Positions 22,126 through 33,676 of a stretch of 37,472 nucleotides of DNA are shown one piece after another. The notes under the pieces were generated by a model, which saw only the letters and a program-made list of their open reading frames with translations, did no database searches and was not told the DNA's origin. The translations under genes and the position numbers were made by a program. Within the stretch, counting starts at the first letter, position 1, and each line of letters opens with the position of its first letter. Source of the stretch: Tardiphaga sp. (GTDB taxonomy: Bacteria > Pseudomonadota > Alphaproteobacteria > Rhizobiales > Xanthobacteraceae); contig JAQGJY010000191.1 of assembly GCA_028290325.1 (NCBI GenBank), positions 1 through 37,472 on the forward strand, given 5' to 3'.

Positions 22126-22228
22126 GGGCGCTCCAAATCGTGCGGCAAGCGCAGACGCGCGCGGATGCACGTATTGCTGCTTGGGGATGAGGGATCGCGA
22201 CAGGCGGAAGCGCCGTTCCGGCAACCCG

Positions 22229-22278
22229 GCGGACTGACGGTCCGCAGGGCATCGCTGCGGCGGACCATATCAGGTCCG
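22229..22278 (-). promoter_or_regulatory. Three-hairpin candidate leader structure upstream of modA
   Basis: GCGGAC-TGACG-GTCCGC (22229-22245), CCGCAG-GGCATCG-CTGCGG (22242-22260, overlapping the first), CGGACC-ATATCA-GGTCCG (22261-22278). Confidence 0.45.
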
Positions 22279-22335
22279 TCACGGCGGTAAAGGCTGACCG
22301 TCATTGCGAGGAGCATCTGTCCCTCACCTTATCGC

Positions 22336-22839
22336 CTACGGCGTCGCCGCACGCGACAGCAGCAGATTGACGCGGTCGGCTTTGCCGCCGCTGAGCTGGA
22401 TCGTCAACGGCTGCGCCGTCAGTTCGAACCGCATGGTCTTGCGCAGGCCCGCGCAATCGGTCGCGCCGCTGAAGGCCACCGGCTTCAGACGTTTGCCGTC
22501 CTGCACGACATCGATCCACAGCGCTTCGGACAGGCTGACCGCGTACAGACCTGGCGTTTTCGGCGCGGCCGCCGTGACGTAACCGGCGAAAGTGTCGGGC
22601 GGAAAGTTGCGCTCGGCGGGCGTCGGCAGCCTGGCCTCGGGCGACGGCAGCAGCGCGACCGTGACCGCGCGGCCCGGTATCGAGAGCTCGCCGCCGGATT
22701 TGAGGAGCGGTCGTTCGGATGTGGTGAGTGCCGCGCGTTCGCCCTCGATCGGCCATTTGAACTTATCGCAGCCGCTCGGCTCGGCGGCACGGACCGCCGT
22801 CGCGGCGACCAGCAGCATCAGTGCGGGCAGGATAAGCAT
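22336..22839 (-). CDS. Small secreted/periplasmic protein of unknown function linked to the mod genes
   Basis: MLILPALMLLVAATAVRA signal peptide; 167 aa with two Cys in the mature part; start codon overlaps the molbindin stop (TGATG). Confidence 0.8.
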   Translation of the reverse strand: MLILPALMLLVAATAVRAAEPSGCDKFKWPIEGERAALTTSERPLLKSGGELSIPGRAVTVALLPSPEARLPTPAERNFPPDTFAGYVTAAAPKTPGLYAVSLSEALWIDVVQDGKRLKPVAFSGATDCAGLRKTMRFELTAQPLTIQLSGGKADRVNLLLSRAATP

Positions 22840-23048
22840 CAGTCCACCGCGATCATCACGTCGGAGGCCTTCACCACGACGACGACCTGGCCGCCTTTGG
22901 CAAGGCCGAGATCGTCCACCGCGGCGTTGGTGATCGACGAGGTCATGATCTGGCCGCCGCCGATATCGACGCGGACATGCGAGGTGGTGGCCCCTGTCGT
23001 GACTTCGACGATGGTGCCCCTGATCTGGTTGCGTGCGCTGATTCGCAT
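22839..23048 (-). CDS. Molbindin (single Mop/TOBE domain molybdate-binding protein)
   Basis: MRISARNQIRGTIVEVTTGATTSHVRVDIGGGQIMTSSITNAAVDDLGLAKGGQVVVVVKASDVMIAVD: SARNQ and KASDVM Mop motifs; GGAGGAAACTGTTATG SD context. Confidence 0.93.
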   Translation of the reverse strand: MRISARNQIRGTIVEVTTGATTSHVRVDIGGGQIMTSSITNAAVDDLGLAKGGQVVVVVKASDVMIAVD

Positions 23049-23182
23049 AACAGTTTCCTCCGTAGGATTGCCGAACGCGCGGCGATGGCCGCGCCGGAAC
23101 GAACTGAAAATGTCGGAGAGGACCCGTCGTCCCGTATAGTCGGCTGCGCTTACGGCGCGGCGATCTCTGTGTAGCGCGATTC

Positions 23183-24106
23183 CTACGGCGCGGCCAGCAC
23201 CTGACGGCACGCCGCCGGCAGATCCGCCAGCGTCATCGGCGGTTTTGGTTTCGGCGGCACGGCTGGCGGCTTCGGATGCAAAACCGCGTCCGTGAACCAG
23301 TGCGCGAGGTCTGCGCCGCAGCCGTCGCCGTCGCCGGGCGGCGCCTGCGGCGTGCACTCGGCGCTGCCAGCCGGACAGACGATGCGGACGTGGAAATGAT
23401 AATCGTGGCCGTACATCGGCCGCACCTTGGAGAGCCACGAGCGATCGCCCTTGGCCTCGCGGCACAAGGCCTTCTTGATCGCGGCGTTGACGAAGATGCG
23501 CTCGACCGCGGGCTCCTGCGCGGCGGCGCGGATCACCGCCAGGTGCGTCGGAGTCCATGCCTGCGGATCGATGTCGAGACGGTCCTTCCGCACCATCATC
23601 ACGGCGGACATTTCCTCGCGCTCATTGCGCGAAAGTTGCCGGTTCGGCATCGGCGTCAGCCAGATGTCGGCATCGAGGCCGATCTGGTGGCTGGCATGGC
23701 CGGTCAACATCGGCCCGCCGCGCGGTTGCGACATGTCGCCGATCAGAAGTCCCGGCCAGCCCGCGACCCTGTTGGCCTTCGCCGACAATCGCTCCAGAAG
23801 CGCGACCATCTGCGGATGCGCCCAGTTGCGATTGCGCGACAGCCGCATCACCTGCCAGGTGTCGCCGTTGAGCGGCAGCGCCTCCGCGCCGGCGATGCAG
23901 CCTTTGGCGTAGAATCCGACGACTTGTGGCGCGCCGCGGGTCGGCAGCACCTTGCGGCCGAACAACTCCTTGGCGCCAAGTTTCGGATCGTCGGGATTGG
24001 CCAGCGGCGGCAACGCGCGGGGCGTCAACGTGCCCTTGTCCTGCGCCAGAGCTGGCGCGGCGGCGGCGAGCGAAAGGGCGATGCCGAGAATCAGTCGGAG
24101 GGTCAT
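23183..24106 (-). CDS. mepA: Penicillin-insensitive murein endopeptidase (MepA, LAS metallopeptidase)
   Basis: Signal peptide; GDMSQPRGGPMLTGHASHQIGLDADIWL and YGHDYHFHVRIVCP. Confidence 0.94.
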   Translation of the reverse strand: MTLRLILGIALSLAAAAPALAQDKGTLTPRALPPLANPDDPKLGAKELFGRKVLPTRGAPQVVGFYAKGCIAGAEALPLNGDTWQVMRLSRNRNWAHPQMVALLERLSAKANRVAGWPGLLIGDMSQPRGGPMLTGHASHQIGLDADIWLTPMPNRQLSRNEREEMSAVMMVRKDRLDIDPQAWTPTHLAVIRAAAQEPAVERIFVNAAIKKALCREAKGDRSWLSKVRPMYGHDYHFHVRIVCPAGSAECTPQAPPGDGDGCGADLAHWFTDAVLHPKPPAVPPKPKPPMTLADLPAACRQVLAAP

Positions 24107-24463
24107 GAGACAGGCTTATAGCGCAACTGGACAGGATTGCCGCGTTCCGCGATCGGAACCGGGCCATTTCCGTACATACAGTGTTAACCCTATGAAAGAT
24201 TGACGCGAATTAGCACGGACCTTTCGATAGGTGCGCGTTTTTCCGGCAAATGGATGGCGAGGCGCCGCAAACCACCCAATTCAGCGAAAGTTGCCCACCG
24301 GACGCAACCAGAAGACGTGAAATATTTAAATACCATCCGCGCCAGCCTAATGGTTGAGCAAACGACGGCTCTTATTTGCGGCTGCTACGGGCCGCGGCGA
24401 TTCAGGTCACACACATTTTTCAGACAAATAGGCGATCACGTCAGAGGCAGAAGGCGATGAGGC

Positions 24464-26707
24464 GTGATGAGACCCGGAAATCGGCCAAAACACCCGACAC
24501 GATCCGCGACACCAAAGAAGCGGAATGCCGCCGCGACCCCGGCGTCGCCGCGTCCGCTCGCGCGCTCGGTGCCGAAATTGCCTGTACGCCGCGCGACAAC
24601 AGTGGACGTCGACGAGGTCGCACGCCATCGCGCGGAAACCGAAGCCGCGATCGCGCAAGCCCGCAGATCTCACGAGCGGCTGCGCGAGGCGATCGATCTG
24701 CTGCCGCAGGGCATCGTGTTTCTCGATGCCGAAGGCCGGTACATCCTCTGGAATAAAAAATATGCCGAAATCTATGACGGCACGTCCGATCTGTTCTCGC
24801 AGGGGACCCGCCTCGAGGACACGATTCGCGTCGGCGTCGCGCGCGGCGAATATCCAGAAGCGGCGGGCCGGGAAGAGGCCTGGCTCGCCGAACGCCTCGC
24901 CAAGCTGAGCCAACCGGGCGAGCGCCACGAGCAGGTGCTGGCCGATGGCCGCGTCATCCTGATCGAGGAGCGGCTGACCGACGATGGCGGCGTCATCGGC
25001 CTGCGAGTCGACATTACCGAGCTGAAGCAGCGCGAGGCGTCGTTCCGCCTGCTATTCGACGGCAATCCGGTGCCGATGATCGTGTGCGCCGCCGATGGCA
25101 CGCGCGTGCTCGCCGTCAACGATTCCGCCGTCGCGCATTACGGTTATTCGCGGTCGGATTTCGAGCGGCTGTCGATCGGGCAGTTGCAGGCGTTCGATGG
25201 CGGTCTCCCCTGGGCGGACGAGCAGAGCGAGGAAGACCGCGCCGCGCGGACCTGGAAGCACGTCAAAGCCGATGGATCGCTGATCGACCTTGCGATCTAT
25301 TCGCGGCATCTGACCTATGGCGACCAGCCGGCGGTGATGCTGGCGCTCATGGACATCACCGAACGCAAGCAGGCCGAATTGCGGCTCGCGTTCATGGCGG
25401 AGCACGACGGGCTCACCGGCCTGCCGAACCGCAATCTGCTGCGAAAACGCCTCGACGAAACGCTGTCGCTGACGCGACGCAGCGGCGCGCTGGCCGGCGT
25501 GCTGGTGCTGGGTCTCGATAATTTCAAGGCGGTGAATGACAGCCTCGGCCACGGCATCGGCGACAAGTTGCTGCGCGCCGTCGGACGGCGGCTGCGCTCG
25601 ACGTTGCGCGACGAGGACATCATCGCGCGGTTGAATTCCGACGAGTTCGCGATCATCCAGACCGGCGTGGAGCGGCCCGACGACGTGGTGCTGCTGGCGC
25701 GACGCCTGCTCGAAGCGATCGCCGAACCCTATCTGCTGGAAGGCCATTCGATCGTCATCGGCGCCAGCGTCGGCATCGCGATGGCGCCCGGCGACGGCGA
25801 CGAGTCCGACAAGCTGCTGAAGAACGCCGATATGGCGCTGTCGCGGGCCAAGGCCGAGCAGCGCGGCACCTTCAGCTTCTTTCAGGCCGACATGGATGCG
25901 CGCGCGCAGGCGCGGCGCCGCATCGAAATCGATCTGCGCGCCGCGATCCACAACAACGTGCTGCGGCCTTACTATCAGCCGCTGATCGATCTTTCGACCG
26001 GCCGCATCACCGGGGTCGAGGCGCTGGTGCGCTGGCCCGACGCCGAGCGCGGCATGATCTCGCCGGCGGAGTTCATCCCGGTCGCCGAAGATACCGGGCT
26101 CATCAATCCGCTCGGCGTGCAGATCCTGCGACGCGCGTGCAGCGATGCCGCGCACTGGGCCGACGATGTCAGTGTCGCGGTGAACCTGTCGCCGCTGCAA
26201 TTCGGCGTCGGTAATCTGTTATCGGTCGTGATGGATGCGCTGCGGCAATCCGGCCTGCCGGCGCGTCGTCTCGAACTGGAGATCACCGAGACGTTGTTGT
26301 TGAACAAGAGCGACGATGTGCTTTCAACGTTGCATGCGCTGCGCGCGCTCGGTGTCCGCATCTCGATGGACGATTTTGGCACCGGCTATTCGAGCCTGAG
26401 CTATCTTCGCAGCTTTCCGTTCGACAAAATCAAGATCGACCAATCCTTCGTGCGCGGCCTCGGCGATAATCGCGAAGGGCAGGCGATCGTGCGGGCCATC
26501 ATCAGTCTCGGCGTCAGCCTGGGCGTGACGATCACGGCCGAAGGCGTCGAGACCGAATCCGAATTGAGCTGTCTGCGGGCGGCCGGCTGCCATGAGGGGC
26601 AAGGCTATCTGTTCAGCGCCGCGCGGCCGAACGCGCAGATCGCGGCATTGCTTGCCGCGCAAAGCCAGGCCGACTCCATCACCGACCGGCTGCGCGTGGT
26701 GGCGTGA
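24464..26707 (+). CDS. PAS-PAS-GGDEF-EAL protein; degenerate GGDEF (NSDEF), intact EAL
   Basis: PAS_7-like MPQGIVFLDAEGRYILWNKKYAEIYDG region; second PAS; FMAEHDGLTGLPNRNLL..RDEDIIARLNSDEF; EALVRW..NLSPLQF..ITETLLL..DDFGTGYSSL..KIDQSFV..EGVET. Confidence 0.94.
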   Translation: MMRPGNRPKHPTRSATPKKRNAAATPASPRPLARSVPKLPVRRATTVDVDEVARHRAETEAAIAQARRSHERLREAIDLLPQGIVFLDAEGRYILWNKKYAEIYDGTSDLFSQGTRLEDTIRVGVARGEYPEAAGREEAWLAERLAKLSQPGERHEQVLADGRVILIEERLTDDGGVIGLRVDITELKQREASFRLLFDGNPVPMIVCAADGTRVLAVNDSAVAHYGYSRSDFERLSIGQLQAFDGGLPWADEQSEEDRAARTWKHVKADGSLIDLAIYSRHLTYGDQPAVMLALMDITERKQAELRLAFMAEHDGLTGLPNRNLLRKRLDETLSLTRRSGALAGVLVLGLDNFKAVNDSLGHGIGDKLLRAVGRRLRSTLRDEDIIARLNSDEFAIIQTGVERPDDVVLLARRLLEAIAEPYLLEGHSIVIGASVGIAMAPGDGDESDKLLKNADMALSRAKAEQRGTFSFFQADMDARAQARRRIEIDLRAAIHNNVLRPYYQPLIDLSTGRITGVEALVRWPDAERGMISPAEFIPVAEDTGLINPLGVQILRRACSDAAHWADDVSVAVNLSPLQFGVGNLLSVVMDALRQSGLPARRLELEITETLLLNKSDDVLSTLHALRALGVRISMDDFGTGYSSLSYLRSFPFDKIKIDQSFVRGLGDNREGQAIVRAIISLGVSLGVTITAEGVETESELSCLRAAGCHEGQGYLFSAARPNAQIAALLAAQSQADSITDRLRVVA

Positions 26708-26759
26708 CGCAATCCAAGCCGCCTTCCGGTTTTTCGAACGCCCGGGCGGAACCGACGCT

Positions 26760-28565
<1,806 letters not shown>

Positions 28566-28687
28566 CCGCGCGGGATAGCATTGGCACCCCGATGCAGCAA
28601 GCATAGCGGGCCGAAACCCGGCCTCGCTCAATCGTGACTGTCCCGGCGAATTCCCTCGCTCGCGGAAATGCTCTAGGGATCGCCCCG

Positions 28688-30346
28688 ATGGCCAAGAACT
28701 CTCGAAACCTCCCTGTTCAGAAACCAGCGCTCCGCAAGATTCCCTCTCCGGCCGGGCGTCGTCGCGTCCGGCCATTACGTCGCGTGGCGGCGTGGCTCGC
28801 GGCCATGACGCGCGACGCCAGCGCCGGCACCGCGCTGGCGCTATGGTTCGTCACCGCGCATGTGGTGCTCTGGACCGTCATCCTTGTCATCCTCAAGGGC
28901 CGGCAGGACGTCCATTTCGATATCGCCGAAGCCTATGGCTGGGGTCAGCGGTTTCTGTTCGGCTATGGCAAGCATCCGCCTTTGTCCGGCTGGATCGCCG
29001 GGCTCTGGTTCCGGGTGTTTCCGGTCGCCGACTGGGCCGCTTATGCGCTGGCGATGGCGGTGTGCGGTTTCGGTATGGCGACGACGTGGGCCATTGCGCT
29101 GAAGGTGGTCGATCGGCGGCGCGCATTTCTCGTGCTGGTGATGGTCGCGGTCTATCCGATCTTCAATTTCAAGGGCTTCAAATACAACGCCGACCTGCTG
29201 CAATTGGCGACGCTGCCGCTGCTGGTGCTCGCTTATCTGCACGCTTTCGAGAAAAAGACCGCCTGGAGCGGCGTCGCCCTCGGCCTTGCCGCGATGCTGG
29301 CCTTGATGACCAAATACTGGGTCGTCACCATGATCGGGGCGATTGGCATCGCGGCGTTGCTGCACCCGCAGCGCATGGCCTTTCTGCGCTCACCGGCGCC
29401 GTGGGTCGCGATCGTCACGGGCGTGGTGGCGATGGCTCCGCATCTGGTCTGGCTGTGGCAGGTCGATTTCGAGCCCTTCGCCTATGCCGGCGGCACCTAC
29501 ACGATCGAAAGCCGCAGAGACGCCTTGCAGATCATCCTGGGCTATCTCAGCCACAACGCCGCAATGCTGGCCGTCCCGGTCGGGCTCGCGGCGCTGGCGC
29601 TGGGCTGGCGACCCCGCAGGCTGCCGGACCTCATTCGGCGTCCGCTCGACTGGGTGACGCGGACGTGGGCGCGCGAGCCCAATCCGGGCCTCAATGTTTC
29701 GCAGGCGCTCAATGTCTGGGTCATTCAGGCCGTGGTCGCGATCGGGCCGCCGCTCGGCGCGTGGGCGTTCCACATCTATCTCAAGACCGACTGGGGCATC
29801 TCGCTGTTCTTCCTGGTGCCGCTGGCGCTGGTCGCGTTGCCGTGGCTGCGGGTGCAGATGGCCGCGCCGGCGCGGCTGGCGGCGATCTGGCTGGTGATGA
29901 GTCTCGTCACGCTGGCGGCGGCGCCGCGGATCGCGGCCTATACCGAGATGCTCAATGCCGCCGACGCCGAAGGCTATGGATCGCGCTCGCAACTGGCGCG
30001 GCAGCTGACCGAGTTATGGCGCCAGCGCTTCGCGACGCGGTGGGAAGTGGTGGCCGCCGAGACCGAGGCCGGCGGGCCGATCGGCTTCTACGCGCCGGAT
30101 CATCCGTTGATGTTGCAGCCGACCGATCATTTCGGCTCGGGGCTGACATCGCTGGCGGAGGCCAAAGAGAAGGGCTTCATCGGCGTCTGCGAGGTCGGCG
30201 ACCATCGCTTCGCGGCGTGCGAGGCCTGGATGGCGGCCAACGCCGTGATGGCCGAGCGGCTCAACATCACGACGCGGCGGATCGTCAATGGCGCGATCGC
30301 GGCTCCGAGCAGCTGGCGGGTCTATATCGTCGCGCCGACGCGGTAG
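28688..30346 (+). CDS. Glycosyltransferase family 39 (ArnT/PMT-like) integral membrane protein
   Basis: [31 protein letters not shown] (GT39 first-loop Asp/Glu-His-Pro-Pro region); many TM segments; [18 protein letters not shown]. Confidence 0.88.
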   Translation: MAKNSRNLPVQKPALRKIPSPAGRRRVRPLRRVAAWLAAMTRDASAGTALALWFVTAHVVLWTVILVILKGRQDVHFDIAEAYGWGQRFLFGYGKHPPLSGWIAGLWFRVFPVADWAAYALAMAVCGFGMATTWAIALKVVDRRRAFLVLVMVAVYPIFNFKGFKYNADLLQLATLPLLVLAYLHAFEKKTAWSGVALGLAAMLALMTKYWVVTMIGAIGIAALLHPQRMAFLRSPAPWVAIVTGVVAMAPHLVWLWQVDFEPFAYAGGTYTIESRRDALQIILGYLSHNAAMLAVPVGLAALALGWRPRRLPDLIRRPLDWVTRTWAREPNPGLNVSQALNVWVIQAVVAIGPPLGAWAFHIYLKTDWGISLFFLVPLALVALPWLRVQMAAPARLAAIWLVMSLVTLAAAPRIAAYTEMLNAADAEGYGSRSQLARQLTELWRQRFATRWEVVAAETEAGGPIGFYAPDHPLMLQPTDHFGSGLTSLAEAKEKGFIGVCEVGDHRFAACEAWMAANAVMAERLNITTRRIVNGAIAAPSSWRVYIVAPTR

Positions 30347-30408
30347 GCCATGCTTTCTGCGTGAAAGCGAGGACCGAGCTGTTCTCGGAATGGCGAAACG
30401 ACGACGCG

Positions 30409-30705
30409 TTAATCGCCTTCGCCGAATTTGTTGCCGACGAGTTCGGCGATCGCGGTCATGGCGGCCTCGGCCTCGGGGCCCTTGGCCGTGACCACGATGC
30501 TGGTGCCGACGCCGGCGGACAGCATCATCAGCCCCATGATCGACGCCCCGCCGACGGTCTCGCCGCCGCGCGTCACGGTGATATCGGCATTGAAGCGCTC
30601 GACCATCTGGACGAATTTGGCGGAGGCGCGGGCATGCAGGCCGCGTTTGTTGAGAATAGCAAGCTCGCGCGTCAGCACGCCCGATGTTTCGGAGTCCGTG
30701 CTCAT
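30409..30705 (-). CDS. ptsH: HPr family phosphocarrier protein
   Basis: LAILNKRGLHARASAKFVQMVERFNADITVTRGGETVGGASIMGLMMLSAGVG: active His in RGLHARAS and regulatory Ser in GASIMGL. Confidence 0.95.
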   Translation of the reverse strand: MSTDSETSGVLTRELAILNKRGLHARASAKFVQMVERFNADITVTRGGETVGGASIMGLMMLSAGVGTSIVVTAKGPEAEAAMTAIAELVGNKFGEGD

Positions 30706-31103
30706 TTGCCGGCGAGTACCCGGCTGGCGATGGTGACGTATTTGCGGCCAGCTTCCTGCGCCATCGCGATGGCGTCGGGCAACGTTTTGTCGTCGCGGAC
30801 CTTGGCGAGCTTGACCAGCATCGGCAGGTTGATGCCCGCAAGCACCTCCACCTTCGGTCGGCTCATGCAGGAAATCGCGAGATTTGACGGTGTGCCACCG
30901 AACATGTCGGTGAGAATGGCGACGCCATCGCCGCTATCGACGCGGTTGACCGCCTCGATGATATCGCTGCGACACAAGTCGGAATCGTCCTCGGCGCCGA
31001 TCGTAACGGCTTCGATTTGTTTTTGCGGACCCATTACGTGCTCAAGCGCCGCCTTGAACTCGTCGGCGAGGCGCCCGTGGGTCACAAGTACCAGACCAAT
31101 CAT
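30702..31103 (-). CDS. PTS EIIA component, mannose family (ManX/EIIA-Man)
   Basis: MIGLVLVTHGRLADEFKAALEHVMGPQKQIEAVTIGAEDD; GVAILTDMFGGTPSNLAISCM; ATGA overlap with ptsH. Confidence 0.94.
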   Translation of the reverse strand: MIGLVLVTHGRLADEFKAALEHVMGPQKQIEAVTIGAEDDSDLCRSDIIEAVNRVDSGDGVAILTDMFGGTPSNLAISCMSRPKVEVLAGINLPMLVKLAKVRDDKTLPDAIAMAQEAGRKYVTIASRVLAGK

Positions 31104-31288
31104 CGGAAACTCCTCGTGGGTGCCTTGTGCACCGCACGAAACGGCCACTTTGACCATCCAGAGCCCCTACGCAAGAGGGGATCGTGCTTTGACGCCGGGA
31201 ATTCGCGCAAAATGCGGCCGGCGGGGATGGTTCATCAGGTGGCAAGTGTGAGGCTTATATGGTTACCAATCCGCTTCCGGCAATCAGA

Positions 31289-31753
31289 TCATTCGCCGGT
31301 GGTTAAGGCTTCCGGTAGCGTCAATACCGCCAGAACGAGCATCAAAGCGTTTTCGCCGGCCGCCACCGGCACGCGGGGCAGGGTGATGCCAAGCAGTGTG
31401 GTTTGCAGGGCGTTCCGCGTTGGTAACCGGGCCGCGTCGGAGGCCGCCAGATCGACCACGAGCCCGACCGGCGCGGACGGTACGGAGTCGCAGCGGCGAA
31501 TGCCGAGGCCACGCACCTCGATCAGACCGGCCAATGCCGAGACCGACCGGGCGACCAGCGCATCGCCGTCGCGATCCAGATAGATCCGGTCGACACCGAC
31601 CAGGGTTGCTGCGGGAATTTGCCGCGCCCGCCCGGCCAGGATCAACTGAAGCGCCAGCCGCGACTTGCCGGAGCCCGACGGGCCACGGATCAGCACCGCC
31701 ACATAACCTACTTGCACGGCCGAGGCGTGAACGGTGGGCGGCTCCGTGCTCAT
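31289..31753 (-). CDS. hprK: HPr kinase/phosphorylase, short alphaproteobacterial form (kinase domain only)
   Basis: VAVLIRGPSGSGKSRLALQLILAG (P-loop), VGVDRIYLDRDGDALVA, IEVRGLGIRR (HprK signature); start overlaps the chvG stop. Confidence 0.93.
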   Translation of the reverse strand: MSTEPPTVHASAVQVGYVAVLIRGPSGSGKSRLALQLILAGRARQIPAATLVGVDRIYLDRDGDALVARSVSALAGLIEVRGLGIRRCDSVPSAPVGLVVDLAASDAARLPTRNALQTTLLGITLPRVPVAAGENALMLVLAVLTLPEALTTGE

Positions 31754-33606
31754 GTCGCGGGCAGCCGCACGACAAAGCGCGCGCCGGCGAAGCCCATGTT
31801 GTCGATGTCGTCATCCTCGTCGGTGACGACCTTGGCCGGTTCCGGGCCGGGACGGTTTTCGGCCCAGATGCGGCCGCGATGCGCCTCGATGATCTGCTTG
31901 GAGATCGACAGGCCCAGACCGGAATTCTGGCCGAAGCCCTGGTGCGGCCGGTCGGTATAGAACCGCTCGAAGATGCGCTCCAGGGCGTCCGGCCGGATGC
32001 CGGGGCCGTCATCGTCGATCACGATTTCGATCTCGGTTTTCAATCGCCGGCACAGCGCGCGGACCTTGCCGCCGGGCGGCGAGAACGACTGCGCGTTCAT
32101 CAGCAGGTTCGAGATCACCTGACCGAGGCGGGAATCATGACCGGGGACGGAGAAGGTGTCCGACGCCGACCCTTCGAAGCGGATCTGGACGCCGACGTCG
32201 TGGCCCAGTTTGGTTTCGTTGGCGACCGAGGCCAATGTGGTCAGCAGCCGGCGCATATTGACCGGCGCGACGTCGTTGCGCTGCAATTCGGCGTCGAGCC
32301 GGCTGGCGTCGGAAATGTCGGAGATCAGCCGGTCGAGGCGCTTGACGTCGTGCTCGATCACTTCGAGCAAACGCGCGCGTGAGGTCTCGTTGCGCGCCAG
32401 CGGCAGCGTCTCGACGGCGGAGCGCAGCGAAGTCAGCGGGTTCTTCAACTCGTGGGAGACGTCGGCGGCGAAGGCCTCGATCGCCTCGATGCGGTTGTAC
32501 AACGCGTCGGTCATATCGCGCAGCGCGCCGGACAGATGCCCGATCTCGTCGCGGCGATTGGTGAAATCGGGGATCTCGACGCGGGTCTTGATGCGGCGGC
32601 GGACGCGCTCGGCGGAATCCGCCAGGCGGCGCACCGGGCCCGCGATGGTCGAAGCGAGCAGCAAAGACAGCACGATCATCACGACCATGGCGACGCCGAA
32701 CACTTTCAGGATGGCGAGGCGCTCAGCCGTGACCATCTGGTCGATGTCATCGCCCTGCGTTGACAGCATCAAGGCGCCGTGCACGGCCCGAAAGCGCTGC
32801 ACCGGCACCGCGACCGAGACGATCACCTCACCGCGATCGTTGATGCGGACCATGCTGTCCTTCTGGCCATCCAGCGAGCGCTGAACCTCCTGATAGCCAT
32901 TGCCGTTTTCCGGGCCGAGTTCGCGATACAGTGGCAGGTCGCCGCGATTGAGCCAGGTCCGCACCGCGATCATGGTGCGTTCGGCGAAGCCGGGCTTCTC
33001 GGTGGTCGGCGGCGGCAGTTCGAAGCGCAGCACGTCGCCACGGCCGTAAAGGTTGCGGCTGTCGAGCAGCAGCACGCCATCGCGATCGTAGATGCGGGCG
33101 CGGGTCTTGGTCGGCGAGATCAGCCGGCGCAGCACCGGCGCGACGCGCTCGGGATTGATCGGGAAATCGAGGCCGGAATATTCGTCCGGCACGCCGTAGG
33201 TTTCGCCGGGCTTGAGATCGAGCAACCGTTCGGGATCGATCGTCAGCGTGTTGGTCTCGACGGTCGCCGACGCGGCGATGGCGCCCGCGATAATCTCGGC
33301 CTGGGTCAGAAGACTTTGCGCCCGCGCGTCGATCAGGCCGGCCCGGAACTGCGACAGGTAAAGAATGCTCGAGACCAGCGCGACCAGCCCGAGCAGGTTG
33401 AGCGAGACGATGCGCCGCGTCAGGCTCGAAAAGGTCAGTGCGAGGAAAAACTGTCCGGCGCGGCGCGCCCAGCCGAGCGGCCGTTCCCAGCCGCGCACGG
33501 CGCGATTGTCGTCGCCGCCCGCCGCGTCGCGATCGGAGAAGCCGTCGGAACCGGGCGGCACGCGCTTGCGGTCCGCGGTGTCCTCGCGTTGCGTTCGATC
33601 AAGCAA
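31750..33606 (-). CDS. chvG: ChvG/ExoS-type sensor histidine kinase
   Basis: Two N-terminal TMs; HAMP; FAADVSHELKNPLTSLRSAVETLPLARNETSRARLLEVIEHDVKRLDRLISDISDASRLDAEL; DDDGPGIRPDALERIFERFYTDRP; synteny with chvI and hprK. Confidence 0.93.
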   Translation of the reverse strand: MLDRTQREDTADRKRVPPGSDGFSDRDAAGGDDNRAVRGWERPLGWARRAGQFFLALTFSSLTRRIVSLNLLGLVALVSSILYLSQFRAGLIDARAQSLLTQAEIIAGAIAASATVETNTLTIDPERLLDLKPGETYGVPDEYSGLDFPINPERVAPVLRRLISPTKTRARIYDRDGVLLLDSRNLYGRGDVLRFELPPPTTEKPGFAERTMIAVRTWLNRGDLPLYRELGPENGNGYQEVQRSLDGQKDSMVRINDRGEVIVSVAVPVQRFRAVHGALMLSTQGDDIDQMVTAERLAILKVFGVAMVVMIVLSLLLASTIAGPVRRLADSAERVRRRIKTRVEIPDFTNRRDEIGHLSGALRDMTDALYNRIEAIEAFAADVSHELKNPLTSLRSAVETLPLARNETSRARLLEVIEHDVKRLDRLISDISDASRLDAELQRNDVAPVNMRRLLTTLASVANETKLGHDVGVQIRFEGSASDTFSVPGHDSRLGQVISNLLMNAQSFSPPGGKVRALCRRLKTEIEIVIDDDGPGIRPDALERIFERFYTDRPHQGFGQNSGLGLSISKQIIEAHRGRIWAENRPGPEPAKVVTDEDDDIDNMGFAGARFVVRLPAT

Positions 33607-33624
33607 GGCTAACCCTCGTCCGCG

Positions 33625-33676
33625 ACCATCCTCGAGGCTCGCCGTTGATAAAGAACGGCTCGCATCTCAGGATGAC
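33625..33676. repeat. REP-like hairpin between chvI and chvG
   Basis: ACCATCCT...GCCGTT-GATAAAG-AACGGC...AGGATGAC: nested inverted arms. Confidence 0.55.

Noticed and set aside
22201-22300. Known Moco riboswitch upstream of modA
   Set aside because: I could not match the conserved pattern of that family by eye; an Infernal search is needed.
28792-31251. 819-aa plus-strand ORF
   Set aside because: Out-of-frame overlap with the GT39 gene and antisense to ptsH/manX; no recognisable domain.
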